Source: Spirodela intermedia
Lineage: Eukaryota; Streptophyta; Magnoliopsida; Alismatales; Araceae
Reading direction: 5' to 3'
NCBI GenBank assembly: GCA_902729315.2
Contig: LR746267.1
Location: 9,056,924 to 9,120,923 of the forward strand
DNA length: 64,000 bases
This document shows positions 22,385 through 36,300 of the stretch, piece by piece. The notes beneath the pieces are model-generated. The model did no database searches. It had not been told where the DNA came from and saw nothing but the letters and a program-made list of their open reading frames with translations. Both the position numbers and the translations under genes were made by a program. The stretch's first letter is position 1, and every line of letters starts with the position of its first letter.

Positions 22385-25300
22385 ATGGAAGGAGGAGCTG
22401 GCCGCCCGATCGTGCTGGTGACCAACGACGACGGGATTGAAGCCCCGGGGTTGCGCTTTCTGGTCCAGGCTCTCGTCTCCGTCGGCCGCTACCGCGTTCT
22501 TGTATGCGCCCCAAACTCGTGAGTACCCTCGGCATCCTCTCCTTGACGCTAAATCCAATGAACGGATCATGTGGCGGTGAGAGTTATTTATTTCTCTTTA
22601 CCTTCCGAGTCGGCCATTGCCGAGTGGGTTTGCTTAGGTGGTCTTCTGGAATTCGTTCACATTTTTCCGCAGGACAGGACTTGATAACAAGGAAAAATTG
22701 TTAAATGGGCGCGAATGAGAGAGTAGAAAAGACTCGACTGGTTTTTTTTTACCTGATTTGCTTAGATTTTGCGGTGATACCTTCGTTTCACAGGTTACAA
22801 TGGATTATAATGGAAAACAACTTTTTATTGTCATGCGAAGAAAGTTTTCCACTGAAAATGCATGCAACCTGCGTATATCCTGCAAATCATGCAGCATCAC
22901 ATCATAGTAATGAGGTCACTGTTTTCATTTGTCTTGTTTCCCCTCATAAACGTATATTCTGTGCGTACGGTAAACAAAAATAAAGCACACAAATCATCAT
23001 TTTCCACTTTTTGATTTATTTTCTTAACATGCATTCATATTTCCATCTGAGGCCATACTTCTACCTGATTACAGAGACCAGTCAGGAGTAGGGCATGCGA
23101 TCACATGGCAGCGTCCTCTCTCTGCAACTCCGGTTGAACTTGAAGGGGCGACAGCATATGCTGTCTCAGGTTCGTCATATTTCCATATTCAACATTAGAT
23201 AGCAATAATTTCTCCTTCTATTTGTTCATTATTATCGAGGCAAGAAAGCTTTCATCAATTAAATGATGCTGTATTTGCATACTTATTTCAAGTGGACCTA
23301 AGTTGCCAGTGATTTTTTTTTCCCTTCATTTGTTTCCGCCTGTACAATTCAGACTTCATTTTTTCTGGTTATTTTGTATAGGAAATCCCTTTAATTGATT
23401 AGTGTCCGAAGATGGATCTCTGATTAATTCTTCAGGATCGCTGTTTGTTGTTTGCGTCTATTGGTCATATGCTCTCATTAAGATTGATGCGACTCAAGCC
23501 TTAGAACGGTTAATTAGTGTTTGCCATCTAATTTCAATGAATGTTCCCTTCGTCGTCCCTAAGTGTCCCTGTAAGGTCTGGCCTGAATCCTGCCAACCTA
23601 CATAAAAAATATTGCTCTGATTTATCGTCTTACTTAAAATTATTCTATGATCCAAGTTCATATCATATGCAATTCATTGATGAAAAGATGTTTCGTACAA
23701 ATAACTCAAGTTCTTCAAGACAAAAAAAAGCTCTAGACTGCCTTTGCCACTTATTTTGGAGATCGTTATTTTGTTGAAATATGCAAGGTGCTTCATCATC
23801 AAGAGCTCGGGCTCACTAAAATAGTACTCTGTAGCACATGTAACGGGTTCTACAATTGCATACATAACGAAACAGAAACCAGGAAAACTTCTTCATGGAA
23901 ACTTCAAGTTCCCTTCAGTCCTTACATTAATAGCCTTAATTATGCTCTTAAAATTTGGAAAAAGAAGGTACTATACCTTATTGTAGTAGTAAATGGATTG
24001 TTTTAGGAGATAAAACTGTGTTTTATGATTTACAGGGACTCCTGCTGACTGTGCCTCTCTGGGAATATCAACAGAACTCTTTCCTGGGGAAAAGCCTGAC
24101 CTGGTAACTTTGGGTTTGTCTCTTAGGCATCTATTGTTGTGTTTGTTGTGCTTCTTAGCACCGGAAATAGCAAAGTTATCAATGCTGCCTTATATATGTA
24201 TATATTATATTATCTTATATTTGAATCCGCATTGCTTTACCATGTTGATTAATTGGCTAATTAATTTGCATAGGCATGCCGTGTTATACTCATTATCTGA
24301 GAAATATTTAATTCGTGAGCTGCTAATTGTTTCTTGAATGATAACAGGTAATCAGTGGAATAAACATCGGCAGTAATTGTGGATATCACATGTTAGTAAC
24401 AAACCTCAAGTTCCTTCTTTTGATTTCTTTGTATTCCTGTTAAAGAAAAATTTCAGCTAGGGAATTATTTCCTTTGTATGTTATCTGTGCAGAATCTTGA
24501 GAAAGTTTGATTCATTGGTACTGGATAGATCAAAAGAATATTCCTTGCTTGGCTCTTGTGGACCAGTGAATAGTTAAATCGAGAAATGGGTAGTTACCTG
24601 TTTTGCTGTCATTTCTGTGCCTGAATTCTTTATCATAGAAGCTGATCTCTGTTTGAATAATCCCTTCAGTGTTTGTAAATCTGGTCTGGCATGTGAATTC
24701 CTGTAAAAAGCTTGAATTTTATACGAGAAAAAAAGAAACCCGTGGATCTAATAAACAAGAATATATTTTAAAGGCCTATTGTACATGCTTCACTTGGGGC
24801 ATCGTTTTGCCTGGAGGAAATAAAGAAACCGAGGGTCAGCTTGTATAGCGAATTCAACCAGCAAGAACTTAAGTCACCTGAAATTTCTTTAGCTGCGCAT
24901 GACTTTCCTTTGTGTTTCAACTCCGATTTTCCTTTCATCCACCCTATGGCATGCTGAGATATCGACTAGATTAATTTGGCATTACAAATACACTTAGATT
25001 AATTTGGCATTACATCGTATTACTTCCTGTTCATTGAAAAGTGGCGTTTCACTATTTTCTAGAATTGTTTTTATCACCGAGCATCTGATATCATAAATCC
25101 GGTGGATTTGTTCCTAGAGAATTCCTTTTGGAATGTTTTTAATCGGTATAACCTTTTCTGCTCTTCTTTTCTTTTCTGGGCCAAGGCGGAAAATGCTTCT
25201 TAACATTTGATGATCTGCTGTTTTTTTTCTGTGCTATCATTTTGAGTTCACCTCTCTTCTCTATAGTGAATATCGTAATCCTTGGGTTCTTTTTTACATG

Positions 25301-28300
25301 TAGTCCTTGAGTTGTCATATTCTGTTTTCTATGCATTAGATTTCGATGTAGCTATTGAATGAAATCTAGTGCTCAGTCTCTGGAGATTCTGTTTTCCATA
25401 GATTTTTAGCATTTTATTTCTCCTGGAGAGTAGTATATCCTTCAATCCTCGGATCATAATAGCTTACTAGACTGTTGTTTAACTTTTCGTGGTCTTGAAT
25501 TTGACTTCGCACGACTTTTAATTTCCATAAAAAATACATGCATCAAATGACTTTTAAATACAACTCTTGTTGGAAACAAGTCGACATCTTTTTTCTCGTA
25601 GATTTTGTGGGTCCAGTGATGTCTAGGCCCACCCGAAACCTGCATTCGGATCCATTTTTTGGTTCTGAGACCCTATATAACTCGGATCCACATTTCTAAG
25701 CTAAGTTCGAAAGGAGGAAAGAGAAATTCCCTCCATCGTCTAGAACTAGAGTTTCGGCAATCTCTCTCTTGGCGCTGGCTTCCTCCTTTCCCTCCAACTG
25801 TCCGACGATTTCTCTTTGTGTTTTGTGATTCCTCTTACTGCCCGGTGGTGCCCTCGTCAGATGCCTCCTCTTGAGGTTCCCGTCTTTCTTTTACTGCTGA
25901 CTGTACTCTCTTCTGTAACGATTTATCCTAGTGTTCCAGGCCTCCTATTGATCGAAGGTATACCTCATTCGGCAGAAGGATTTTTCCCTGTGTTCCATCT
26001 CTCTCCGATCATTTACTGGTGGTTTTCAACGACTTCAATGCACGACCTTTTCTTATACTTTTTTGACGAACCTCTTTTTCCTTTTTCAGTGTTTATTCTG
26101 GGACTGTAGCTGGAGCGCGAGAAGCATTCCTCTATGGGGTGCATTCTGTGGCAATATCATACCATTGGTAAGTAGAAGACTTGAATTTCTCACAGAATTA
26201 ATGCTGGTACATCTACCGATTCTATTACTTAAAAGAAGAAAAAGATGTGCATGTTTGTTTAGCCATGTAGCGATCCCTTTTCACCGTGTATCATCACTTT
26301 TCTTGGGTCCAATATACGCGGATTAGTTGGGCTTACTGTTGTTCACCTACTCTCCTAGAAGACAACCTGAGAATGAGCAGGATCGAACTACTTCGATGAG
26401 AAAAGTATTTGAAAAATATCAGCCATCAACAAATAAATGATTCCTCATGCCTTGATGAGTTGAAGGAAGAAACTGCATTTGGTATTAAGGTTTTTTTCTT
26501 ACTATTTTTGCTTATTTCTTTTTTTTGTTGCGCAAAAACACGCACACATTTCTAAAGCCACATCTTCTTAGATATGGATGCCAACGAGAATAGAGTTGCC
26601 ACAAGGATTATAGTAGTAACAGCTGAATGCAAAGTAGTTTATCCTCCAGACAAGAATCATGGTAAATAGATTTGCTAACCTTCAGAGGATAATGTTGCTT
26701 ATTTGTTTTACTTGTTGTGCAAAAACATGCACGCATTTCTAGAGCCACATCTTCTTATGCATGGATTCCAACGAGAATAGAGTTGCCACTAGGAGCTTAA
26801 TAGTAACATATAAATGCAAAGTAATTTATCCTCCAGACAAGATTCGTGGTAAATAGATTTTCGAACCTTTGAGGAAATATTTTGTTTTCTCTTGAGTTCT
26901 CTTCTGAGCTACAATCTTTGGTTAAGGTGCATGGTTTCATCTATCAAGAGCATGTTTCGATTGGAACAAATATCTCAAAATGCACATTGCGCATACACAT
27001 TACATATGTCAGAATAATACCAGTTGTCTGGTCTGAGGTTGATTAGATACTGTTTATTTTTAGTATTTTAAACGGATATTGTGCAGTCTCCAACATGATA
27101 ACATGTTTCTTGCTATGGGTGCTCTAGTTATAATTATGTCATATTCAAAGGCCTAAAACATTCATTGCCCTATTTGGCACAAATTTGTAAAATGTGAGCG
27201 ACAGTACAGTTGGTTAACTTTCATGAAGCAATGTCGTCATCATCATCCTCGAAATCTCAACTACTGATAGTCTGAGAGTGAATGCCACTCTATTGTGTGT
27301 TATGTTTAAGTTAAAGTTTAATTGTATCTCTTTCTTCACTAGCTCGAGTGATGTGCATCAAGAAGTAACGCTCCTAGTTCTTGGTTGGTTCTGTCAATTG
27401 TCTTTCTGCGTGTCTGAATTATCTGAAATGGCTTAATGGACTTCATACCTATGTTACCACCATTTGCTTTTGCTACATCTTGTTTTCTTATACATTTAGC
27501 CAATTCATTATCTTCCCACCTACTCCATCAATATGGTTGAAGAAAGCAGGTCATGGACTTTATCTCCTTTTTTGTTTGTCTTTTTTCATTTTTTATGGTG
27601 ATATTTTTTTATTGGGGAAAGATATCGAGTCAGATACCTGGTGGGCTCTTCCTGGCGCAATCAGAATCGTGTGTATTAAGTTGATTTTCTGACTTAAGAG
27701 CCTTGATCCACACAAATTTGAAAGGTTCTCAGCCAACCTATGGTAAGATCAAGCCAAAAAGATTTAGCTCAAGTAAGAACCCGTTAGACATTGTAGCATA
27801 TCTACCTTTACTTTTAAAAATCCCTTCCCCACTGAAGGTGAATATATTTGGTGTAGAGGATCTGACATGGGAGAGTACTCATATGCTGTCACCTTGCTTT
27901 GTATATGGATAGATCAGAACCACCTGGAATGCTCGTTCTCTTGTGACATACACAAGATATTACTCTAATCTACTAATATAACTATTTTCCTTGCAGAAAT
28001 CGCCCACGTCAGATAAAAGAATTTTTATTAAGTGGAACAGCCATAAATAAGGTCTCCATAAAATATGGTGACTTGTCCCCTACACGATCCTTTGGTTAAT
28101 ATGGAATGAGAGTAGGTGGATATTCATGAGGCAAAGTTTTATACTTGAGAGGCTGCTCAGTTTTAAATCTGGTTTAGTGGTAGAGCAAAGGACAGGGTGA
28201 CATTTCTTTGGTAATGAGAAAAGACTATGATTATGTGATTTCTGTTATTTGAGCTTACTAATATGGTCCATATCATCCTGGTGGCAGATATGGCGATTGT

Positions 28301-31300
28301 ACAGGATTTTTTTCTTAGTGTACAAAAAATACAAGCACATCTCTTTTTGTCGCCATTTATTGAAGACATGATTCTACCCTCTTCATAATAAATATTACGA
28401 TTAAATACAATTTATGTTCTTTGCCCCAATGGAAATTTAGTCCCTAGTTTTGTCATGCTAGTGTTCTATTTGTTTCAATTATGATTTACATTTTGTAATC
28501 AGCGGTAATGGCAATAAAGGTGATGGGCTGCTGTAACCATGTGACTAGACGAATGTTAAAACTTGCTCATGCTTCAAAAGCATATGGTTTGGATATTTTT
28601 GACTTTTTGGAAACTAATCGGTAGGTGGTGTTCAATTCCCTTGGATTCTGAGTTTTCAAATATTGAGCTTTTATATAATACCTATATATATATATTAGTT
28701 TAATTCAGTGGGTATACTAATGATGCTATGATATCTCTCTCTTTCAGGGTGCGAGGAAAGAGTAGCACTCATGATCTCAAAAGAGCTGCAGAGTGTTGCT
28801 TGCCACTCTTAAATGCATTGCTAGTTGAGATCATCAGCAAAACATATCCGAAGGGATTGTTTCTTAACATGGATCTCCCAACAGATCTTACATGTCACAA
28901 GGTAGGCTTGCTTTAGGCATAAAGGTATAAAACTACACGTTTGTTTCTTAGATGGTGGATGGAAGTTCTTGAATCTAATTGGCCTTGTCGCAGTTCAAAA
29001 ACCGTATAAAAATAATAAAGGAAACCACAGTTAAGGCAGCAGAATGTGCTAACTCACCCAAAGACACGATTTGATGAATCCTGAAAGGGAATATAGGGTA
29101 TAAACTTAAACTGAAATGGAAGCATTGCTACAAAAAAGATGAGGAATGAAAGTGTTGCCTTTTTTCATGCTGTTGCTATAGCTTAAAAAAGTGAAAATTT
29201 AAATTGAACAGGTAAAGAAAAGTGAATAGGAAGAAGTAAATAGTGGAAACAACTCGTGTGGCTTTTGTACAAATTCGTTTATCCCTAATATAGTTATCTG
29301 AATGAATGTTATCTATTTGCCTGGAAAAATGATATACATTTTTTTATCCGTCTAGCATGTCAAGCATTGGACCTCGTTATCTTGTTCCCTTATCCACTGT
29401 TATTACAAGATAACTGTTGTGCTCATTCGTGGCATGATTACAACTAAAATCTTGAGATTCTCTCAATTTGAGCTGGCAGTATCCTTAGATGTCAGATTAG
29501 TTTGGTAGGAAGCGTAATCGTTTTTTACGTACTCCAGAACAATGTAGTAGCTTCAAGCTTTTGTAATAAGATAGGACTTTGTTCCTGCATTTGGAGGAAA
29601 TTGAGTTCCTAGAAAGTTTATCTTGATGTAGACATGGAAAATATTCTGTTTAGAGAATTTTTAAGAGTCCGTTGATCATATACTTTCATATTTCCCTCGA
29701 ATTTTAATGCACACGTTATCATAACTTTAAAAAAAGTTTCAGAAAGTGTACGGTGTTAAAATTTTGAGAAACTTATGGGTGGGAAATTCTATAACTATGC
29801 TTTTACATGCTGGTTTTTCTTTGTCATTTTTCATGTATTTGTGTCTTTACAAGGAATTTCCTTGGTGCCAATTGACGTCTCCAATAGATTTAAAAATAAA
29901 AATAATTTCAAAATTGACTCCAACTTTCATTAGATATTTGTAAAACTCTTTGTTATTCGTAGATAAGTTTGTAGATGAACATATAACCCATCATTCTTTT
30001 TTCTTCAATTAGGGGTATAAGATAACAAGACAGGGAAAATTCATGACAAGGATTGGATGGAAGCAGACAACTTCATCATCATCTGCTGAATGTAGCTATG
30101 TCACTGCGGATATGGAGCTTGGCTCAGCTGTGAAAAAACAAAATGGTGATTCGAGCTCAGCCCGAGGAGCCCTCTGGTTTAAGAGAAGGGTGTTTCTTTA
30201 ACTTCTTTTAAATTCAGCGGTTATAACTATTTCGACGCCATTTGTATTCATATAGTTTGATTGTGTTTCCCGTTATTTAATTCTTGCAGTTAGCTCCTTG
30301 AATACACAATTATTTTTGTTCTGGGATATTTACCTCCCCAAAGCTCCACGTTGAACGATCTCGTTACATTCTGTTTGGTGTATCCTTGGATATGTATCAT
30401 TGTTCACCCAAATTCCACAGTGATTTGTGTACTTATTTAGTTTCTATATTCCTCAGGGAAAATATTGGGTCTCAAAAGTCTTTGTGCTCTCATGTCCACC
30501 CGATTTTATGTCCAAGCCTTCTCCAACTGGACAATTGTATGCAGGATTGGATTTTGTTGTGCTTTGCTAACCGATCATTGCCAATTCGAATGTCCGGCAA
30601 GAGGCCGGGGCTATGCTGAGTTTATTTTTAATCATTTAAACGATTTCGAAACCATTTTTAATTCTTATTCTTTTCAAATGATATGAGAGAGAAATGGCAC
30701 ATTCGTCTTACGAAAAAAATTTACCTTGAAAGAAAGATTAGCTTGTGTTTCCTTCATATGACCAGTACTCTACCAGTGCTATTATAGCTTCTGCAGTGTG
30801 GATATGATTTACGGAAGTATACTATGGCAAAACCCAATCATCACACTAGTAATTTTGACACCTTATTTGTGCTGTGATCGTCAACCGTAGATATCAAAAC
30901 AACTGACACAAGATGGTTTTGTATTTCTTAAGCACCTCATCAAACTTTAGCACGTGCACATTTATTTATACATTTAGATTATACTCGTCTTTGTGATCTA
31001 TTCTTGGCTAGTTGAATTTGTGGCCTATGGTGGTTATAAACCTTGAAGCTTACTGCCCCTAGCATTAGAAAATTTGTCACTCTAGACCATAACAGGTATG
31101 AAGACCAAGACGAGTAGGGGGATGACCTATGAAAGAGTTCTATGAAACGTGAAGGCTTACCAAAGCTCTGTTCTATGAAAGATCTTACTGAATATTGTTA
31201 TCTATGAGGCCTCCAAAGTCATTGACTTTATTCGCATTGTATCAGACGTTCACTATAATTTGAGTGGCCTGTGTCGTTGTATTAATGTCGTTTTGGAGAA

Positions 31301-31832
31301 ACTGGGTTGGTTTCTTTTGTAGGTCGAGAACTTAAGAACATAGCGGAGTACTAGATTGTAGATAAGAGTTCTTAATCTTGTATTCTCTCAACCATTTGCA
31401 GTCCAAGCACCTTTGTATTCTCTCACCCATGAAATCGTTTTTACATATTTGAACATTTCACACTGTTTATCTATTTTCTTTGATTTTTGTCACGACAATC
31501 TATTTTTAGGATTAAAGTGAGAATTATGGTCAACATGGTTATTGTGTCTGATTTTCATTCTACCAGTTTGTGGAGCAAAATGCTGAGACGGAAAACGAAG
31601 CAGAGGATGTAGACTTTACTTCTCTTGAAGCTGGTTATGTTAGTGTTTCCTGACCAATATTACTTGTTGCCATTACAAAGATACCGATCATAGATAACTA
31701 AGAGATTGTTGTAATTTTCAGATTACGGTTACCCCTCTTGGTGCCCTTTCTCGTACTGAGGTGGAAGCAGAATCTTACTTCAAAGATTGGATTTTACGTG
31801 TACCTGATTCGCCATCAACTTCGTATTTATGA
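22385..31832 (+). CDS. SurE-like 5'-nucleotidase / phosphatase
   Basis: SurE proteins are metal-dependent phosphatases that release phosphate from nucleoside monophosphates and, in bacteria, support survival under stress; the plant role is poorly defined. Nine exons join in frame: 22385-22518, 23075-23169, 24036-24103, 24348-24391, 26090-26167, 28748-28901, 30013-30189, 31567-31638 and 31722-31832, giving 310 aa. The metal site is intact: [11 protein letters not shown] (Asp15-Asp16), [16 protein letters not shown] (Ser45) and [12 protein letters not shown] (Asn105). [15 protein letters not shown] and the C-terminal VTPLGALS are also family blocks. The start MEGGAGRP fits other plant SurE proteins. 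The frame is open back to 22160, which would add 75 residues with no family similarity, so I reject that start. Introns 4 and 5 are long (1.7 and 2.6 kb). Confidence 0.93.
24966..25014. repeat. short tandem repeat in SurE intron 4
   Basis: TAGATTAATTTGGCATTACA occurs twice, 28 bases apart start to start. Intronic, no function seen. Confidence 0.8.
26524..26868. repeat. about 173-bp tandem duplication in SurE intron 5
   Basis: Two adjacent diverged copies share GCAAAAACA, TTCTA(A/G)AGCCACATCTTCTTA, CCAACGAGAATAGAGTTGCCA and TTTATCCTCCAGACAAGA, each ending with GGTAAATAGATTT. The copies differ at several bases and small gaps. It lies 350 bases downstream of exon 5. Confidence 0.85.
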
Positions 31833-32994
31833 AAGAAGTTTATTTTCCACATTCAATCTCAACCATGGTATGAATCTTTATCTTGCTGTTGTGTGAGTGT
31901 AAACACTCTATCGCTTTGATATCCTTTTCTGAATACCACAAATGTCTGCGATTCTGTTTGCTCTTAATACTGTTGAGATCATGTAACAATCATTTACGTT
32001 TGTTAAATGACATCAGGCTGTAATTACATGATATATCCTGTGACATGAAAGATGCTCAATATTTGAAAATTTTAACGTGACAACAGCCTTGCATACTTGA
32101 TTGAGCTATGCACTTAAAAGATCTATCACAAACTTTTAAGAAGCTTTGACTCGCAGTGAAATTCAATTTTTTTATCATCAAGTAGTCACATTTAGTCCGT
32201 GTCCTTTGGATGGTTCTGCCTAAAGCTATTAATTGTCTATAGGACGTGACCATGATGCAGCTAATATTCATCGAACAAGGTGAGGGTTTGTGGGATGAAG
32301 CCAGGCACTGGTTATCCATGTGATATTTTATGTAGTTAACAAGTAGGCGGAAATGCAACCGCTGCTGATGATTTCATAAAGCGATCTATGAACCTTGATG
32401 GCCTAATATATGTCTTGTTAAGATGGGTAGAACAAAGATTGCTATTTTGACGGGACAGAATAACTATAATGCATCCCCAATTCTTCAGACCATTTTATGA
32501 TATTTTTGTTGATTATTTGACAGACTAATAGAGTGTTAAGCATCAACATTAGCATCCGTTCTCTTCTCCCAAGGCCCATGAACCGGAACGAAATTTGCCA
32601 TCTCCTTGGTATAGAAATCGACTCTTAATCTGATCTGAGTATAGTGAATCGATAGACATTGTGAGATTGCTTTCCTAGGAGATGGCGTCAATGAAAGCTG
32701 TCACTAGGAAACTCCGATTCCTGCGTTGCGGTGCAGCCCTCTAACACAAGAGCAATATACATAAGTGGCATCGTACAACCTGAAGAGCTCATACATTTCA
32801 GTGGTAACCTTTGTGTTGGATAATCATGGCCTGCAGCGTTCTTACTCTTGAAGAATCTGCAGAATCAACATAACCACCGGGATACAATCTGCAGAATCAA
32901 AGACTGCTTTGTGCATATTAGCCGGAATTTGGGACTTTCGCTTCGTTTCTATGAGATTGTAGTTATGTCAATGATCATAGTTATGGGTACCCAG

Positions 32995-33000
<6 letters not shown>
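31833..33000. other. SurE downstream region, no gene
   Basis: The first part is the likely 3' untranslated region of the SurE gene. I see no further exon or RNA gene before the CT repeat at 33000. A 20-codon ATG frame near 32684 matches nothing known to me. Confidence 0.4.

Positions 33001-33037
<37 letters not shown>
33000..33037. repeat. (CT)n microsatellite
   Basis: About 38 bases of pure CT repeat in intergenic DNA. Confidence 0.95.
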
Positions 33038-33041
<4 letters not shown>

Positions 33042-33266
33042 ATTAGGAGCTGACAATGCCCGGGTTCTAGTTGCTCTAGTCTATTTGATTCTGTTGACGT
33101 CTCACTTATATTCCAATCGTCGGCTACCCGGAGTGTACATCTTACCAAACTGACGGAAAGGTGAGCGCCGCCCTCATTTTAAAGTCATCGCAAAAACATC
33201 AGCACGCGGCGACAGCAGCAGGCCGTCTCTCGTACCCGGATGGACCTTCCCTGCGGCCTGTGATGT

Positions 33267-33345
33267 TGCCACATATACGAGCAAGAAAAAATAGACACTT
33301 CGATCATCCCTTGCCACATATAGGAGCCAGAAAAAAGAGGCCCGG
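33267..33345. repeat. 45-bp direct repeat
   Basis: TTGCCACATATACGAGCAAGAAAAAA and TTGCCACATATAGGAGCCAGAAAAAA-like units lie 45 bases apart. It is a small local duplication in GC-rich intergenic DNA. Confidence 0.6.
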
Positions 33346-36300
33346 ACATGGCCCGAGCCCAGAGAAACAGCTGAAATAGAGACTCTTGATCATACCCATA
33401 TGACTCCATGTCCTGTGCGGAGTCTGGAGGAGGCACAGAGAGAGAGAGAGAGTCATATTACAATCAGAACGGAACTGGGTGAGACCAAAGCACACCCAGA
33501 TCCAGTGGACTGGCTGGTCTTCAACCTTTCCTTCCCCCCACATAATAAAACTGGGTGGGTGGGTTCTTGTTTCTCGGTTCCCAGAGAGCGCGGTCCTTTG
33601 TCTCGGCGTTGACGTGCGCACACCCAGTATAAAACGATATCACCATCAGAACGTTGATGTCGGGGTTTGCCCTGGCATTGGAGGTGTCGCTTTCGTCGAG
33701 GAGGTGACCCGCCGGAGTGTTCACCGGCCGGTGGGAGTTATATATCCAGTGACCCCACCGTCGCCGTAGCCGGCGAGGAAAATAACCGGCCAAGGCGCTG
33801 CCGTGTTTCTTCTGACGTGACGGCGGCGCTACACCCACCCTCTGCCGTCCCCCGGCCTGTCCCTGCCGTTTGAAGAACCCCTGCAGGAAGTCTCAACGGG
33901 GATGCCTCCTCCCCCAGTGACCCCTCAGCGACCCGAGAATAGACAAACTACCTGCATAAAGATTGAAGACGACAGCGACGAAGAAGACGCATTGACGTCC
34001 ATACGGTGAAGGGGTTGCCTTCGACGTCGGCCGTTCACCGACGGTCCATCTTTGCGGAACTATGAATGAGTTCGCACGAGTGGGCTCATACGAGAGAGTA
34101 GGTTAGATCGTCAACAAGTTCCACTAAGTAAGCCTCAATATCATTTCGGTCTGTACAAGAAGATCACGTCCGACCCCACACTGAGCCTTCACTAGTGCAA
34201 CTAATACGAGCGAGCGTGCACCAGAAGAGAAGCTGCCGAGAGAAGGCTGGAAGAAGAAGAAGACGGCGGCTCCTCCGTCCTCTGTATGCGTGGACGTCGT
34301 TTTCTGTAGCTCGAGCCTGCGTTTTTTGTTCCTGTTTATTCTCTCGGTTAGTATTGTTATCTTCCTTATTAAGTCAGGCCCTGAGGAGAGGGGGAGCACA
34401 TCTCTCTCTCTCTCTCTCTCTTCATGTCCTCGGTGGGGGACGGAATGGCGGCGATTGAGACTCCACTAGTATCGACCACAGCACGTGCACGTCCTCGCAT
34501 TGGCACGATTTCACGTCCTCGTAAAGGATGTATATCCCCATGCCTGTAAGCAAACGCAACGAAGGTATGGTGTTTGGGGCAATGAGAGGGCCTTCTTTTC
34601 TGCGCCGGCTACTCGTGGAGCAGCGGCAGAGGTTTCGATAAGAACACGAACAACCCAGCCAAGAGGGGAAGAGTGCATATGGGATGGAAGGAACCGACTA
34701 AGAAACGTAGAAGGGTTCTGATCGTGGGCTAGGAAAAGACCTCAACGATGTATTGATTGCAACTCTAAAAATTTCTGAGTTGGACTAATGAAGGAGAAGA
34801 AAAACCGAGAGAGAGGAGAGAGAGGAGGGAGGGAGGGAGGGAAGGAAGGAGGAAGCGTACTATTCCTGCGTGCCGAATGGAAGCGGTACCAGAGCTTCTT
34901 GACTGGGCAGAGGAGGAACTGGAACCACCCCATCCGCGGCGGAGCAGAGAAGAGCGGCAGTGGGTCTCCAAGGTTTCCCCCCGCTGGGAGAGAGAGAGAG
35001 AGAGGTGGGGAAGGAAAATAAGATGGGTGAGGGGAGAAGGAACCGTCGACTTGCTTGGGTTCGGGGGAAGTCGCCCACTATTCTCCGTCTCTCCCTTGCA
35101 GTTCAATCCTGCTTTTAACACTCTCGGTAACTTGTCACTATCGATCCCCGCTCTTGTGTGACAAGCCTCGTTGCTACTCTCTCTCTCTCCTCTCTCCGTC
35201 CTCTTACTTCGCACTTGCATCCTTGCCGCTCAAGCATACCTCTCTCTTTCTCTGTCGCAATCTATTTATCTCTACCCATATTGGTCTATATAATTAAAAA
35301 GAGCTCTTTTTTACCTTTGGACCTCAAGTCCCACCTCCCTCGTTACTTCCTAAACCCCTCTCTCTCTTTGCACGTGTGTAGAAGAAGTAGACTGTCACAA
35401 TTTTGGATATTAAGTCAACAACCACTCCCCACCCCACACAATCTCGTCAAATCTGCGTTGCCCCCCTCCCCGATACCGCGGCAGAATCACACGTCAGCAG
35501 GGTTTGCAGGGGGCTCCATTGCAGTTGCACCGTCGTTTTAGTGGGCCATTCACGTTCAAATAGTGGAATTCTTAATTTATTTTAATATGTCTATAAATAA
35601 ATACTCCTCGTCATTCAATGTTTTATCTATGAAAAAAATAAATCTGTGTGTGTGGGTGAGAGAGAGAGAGAGACTAGAACAGCTATGTGGGAAGAAAAAT
35701 GGGCTCTGACCTTAACCTTATTAAACCTGATATTTTTTTCCTAATAAATCTCATTATATCTGAAAATAATCCGACAGTTTGAAAAAGGGAGAACTCACGT
35801 GAAATTATTACCTTGCAGAGAGCCTTCGCATGGGAACAATTAGAAGCTATCAAAAATCCGATTCAACAGCGAATTGTTAGACCAAAGTGGGAGCGAATCA
35901 AACCAAAGTCGGGCACGTTATTTCTCCCTTTAACAGTAGAAAAAATATAGAATTAAATATGGATTCGAACCAACCTTCAAATACATGCCGATTAAAATCG
36001 TACTATTCTCTATAGTTTCCAGACCCCGAAGAGGATTTTAAGCCTGCATAGTCCGGGGGCAACACGAAGTAAAATTTGGAGCCTATGCTTACGCGGGCCA
36101 TTCGGAAAAATAGTGAAATTGGGCTCTTTTCGTAGTGGGTACGGTACGGCTACAAGATTTCAGCCCAATATATGAGTCCTAAACAGGGCATTGACTATTA
36201 TCGTATGAACCCACCCCAAAGAAAGAGCCTGAAAAAATGGACTCTGGGCCGTCGCCTTATGCAGCCCAGCCGCAACCTATTCTTCATATTCTATTTGAGA

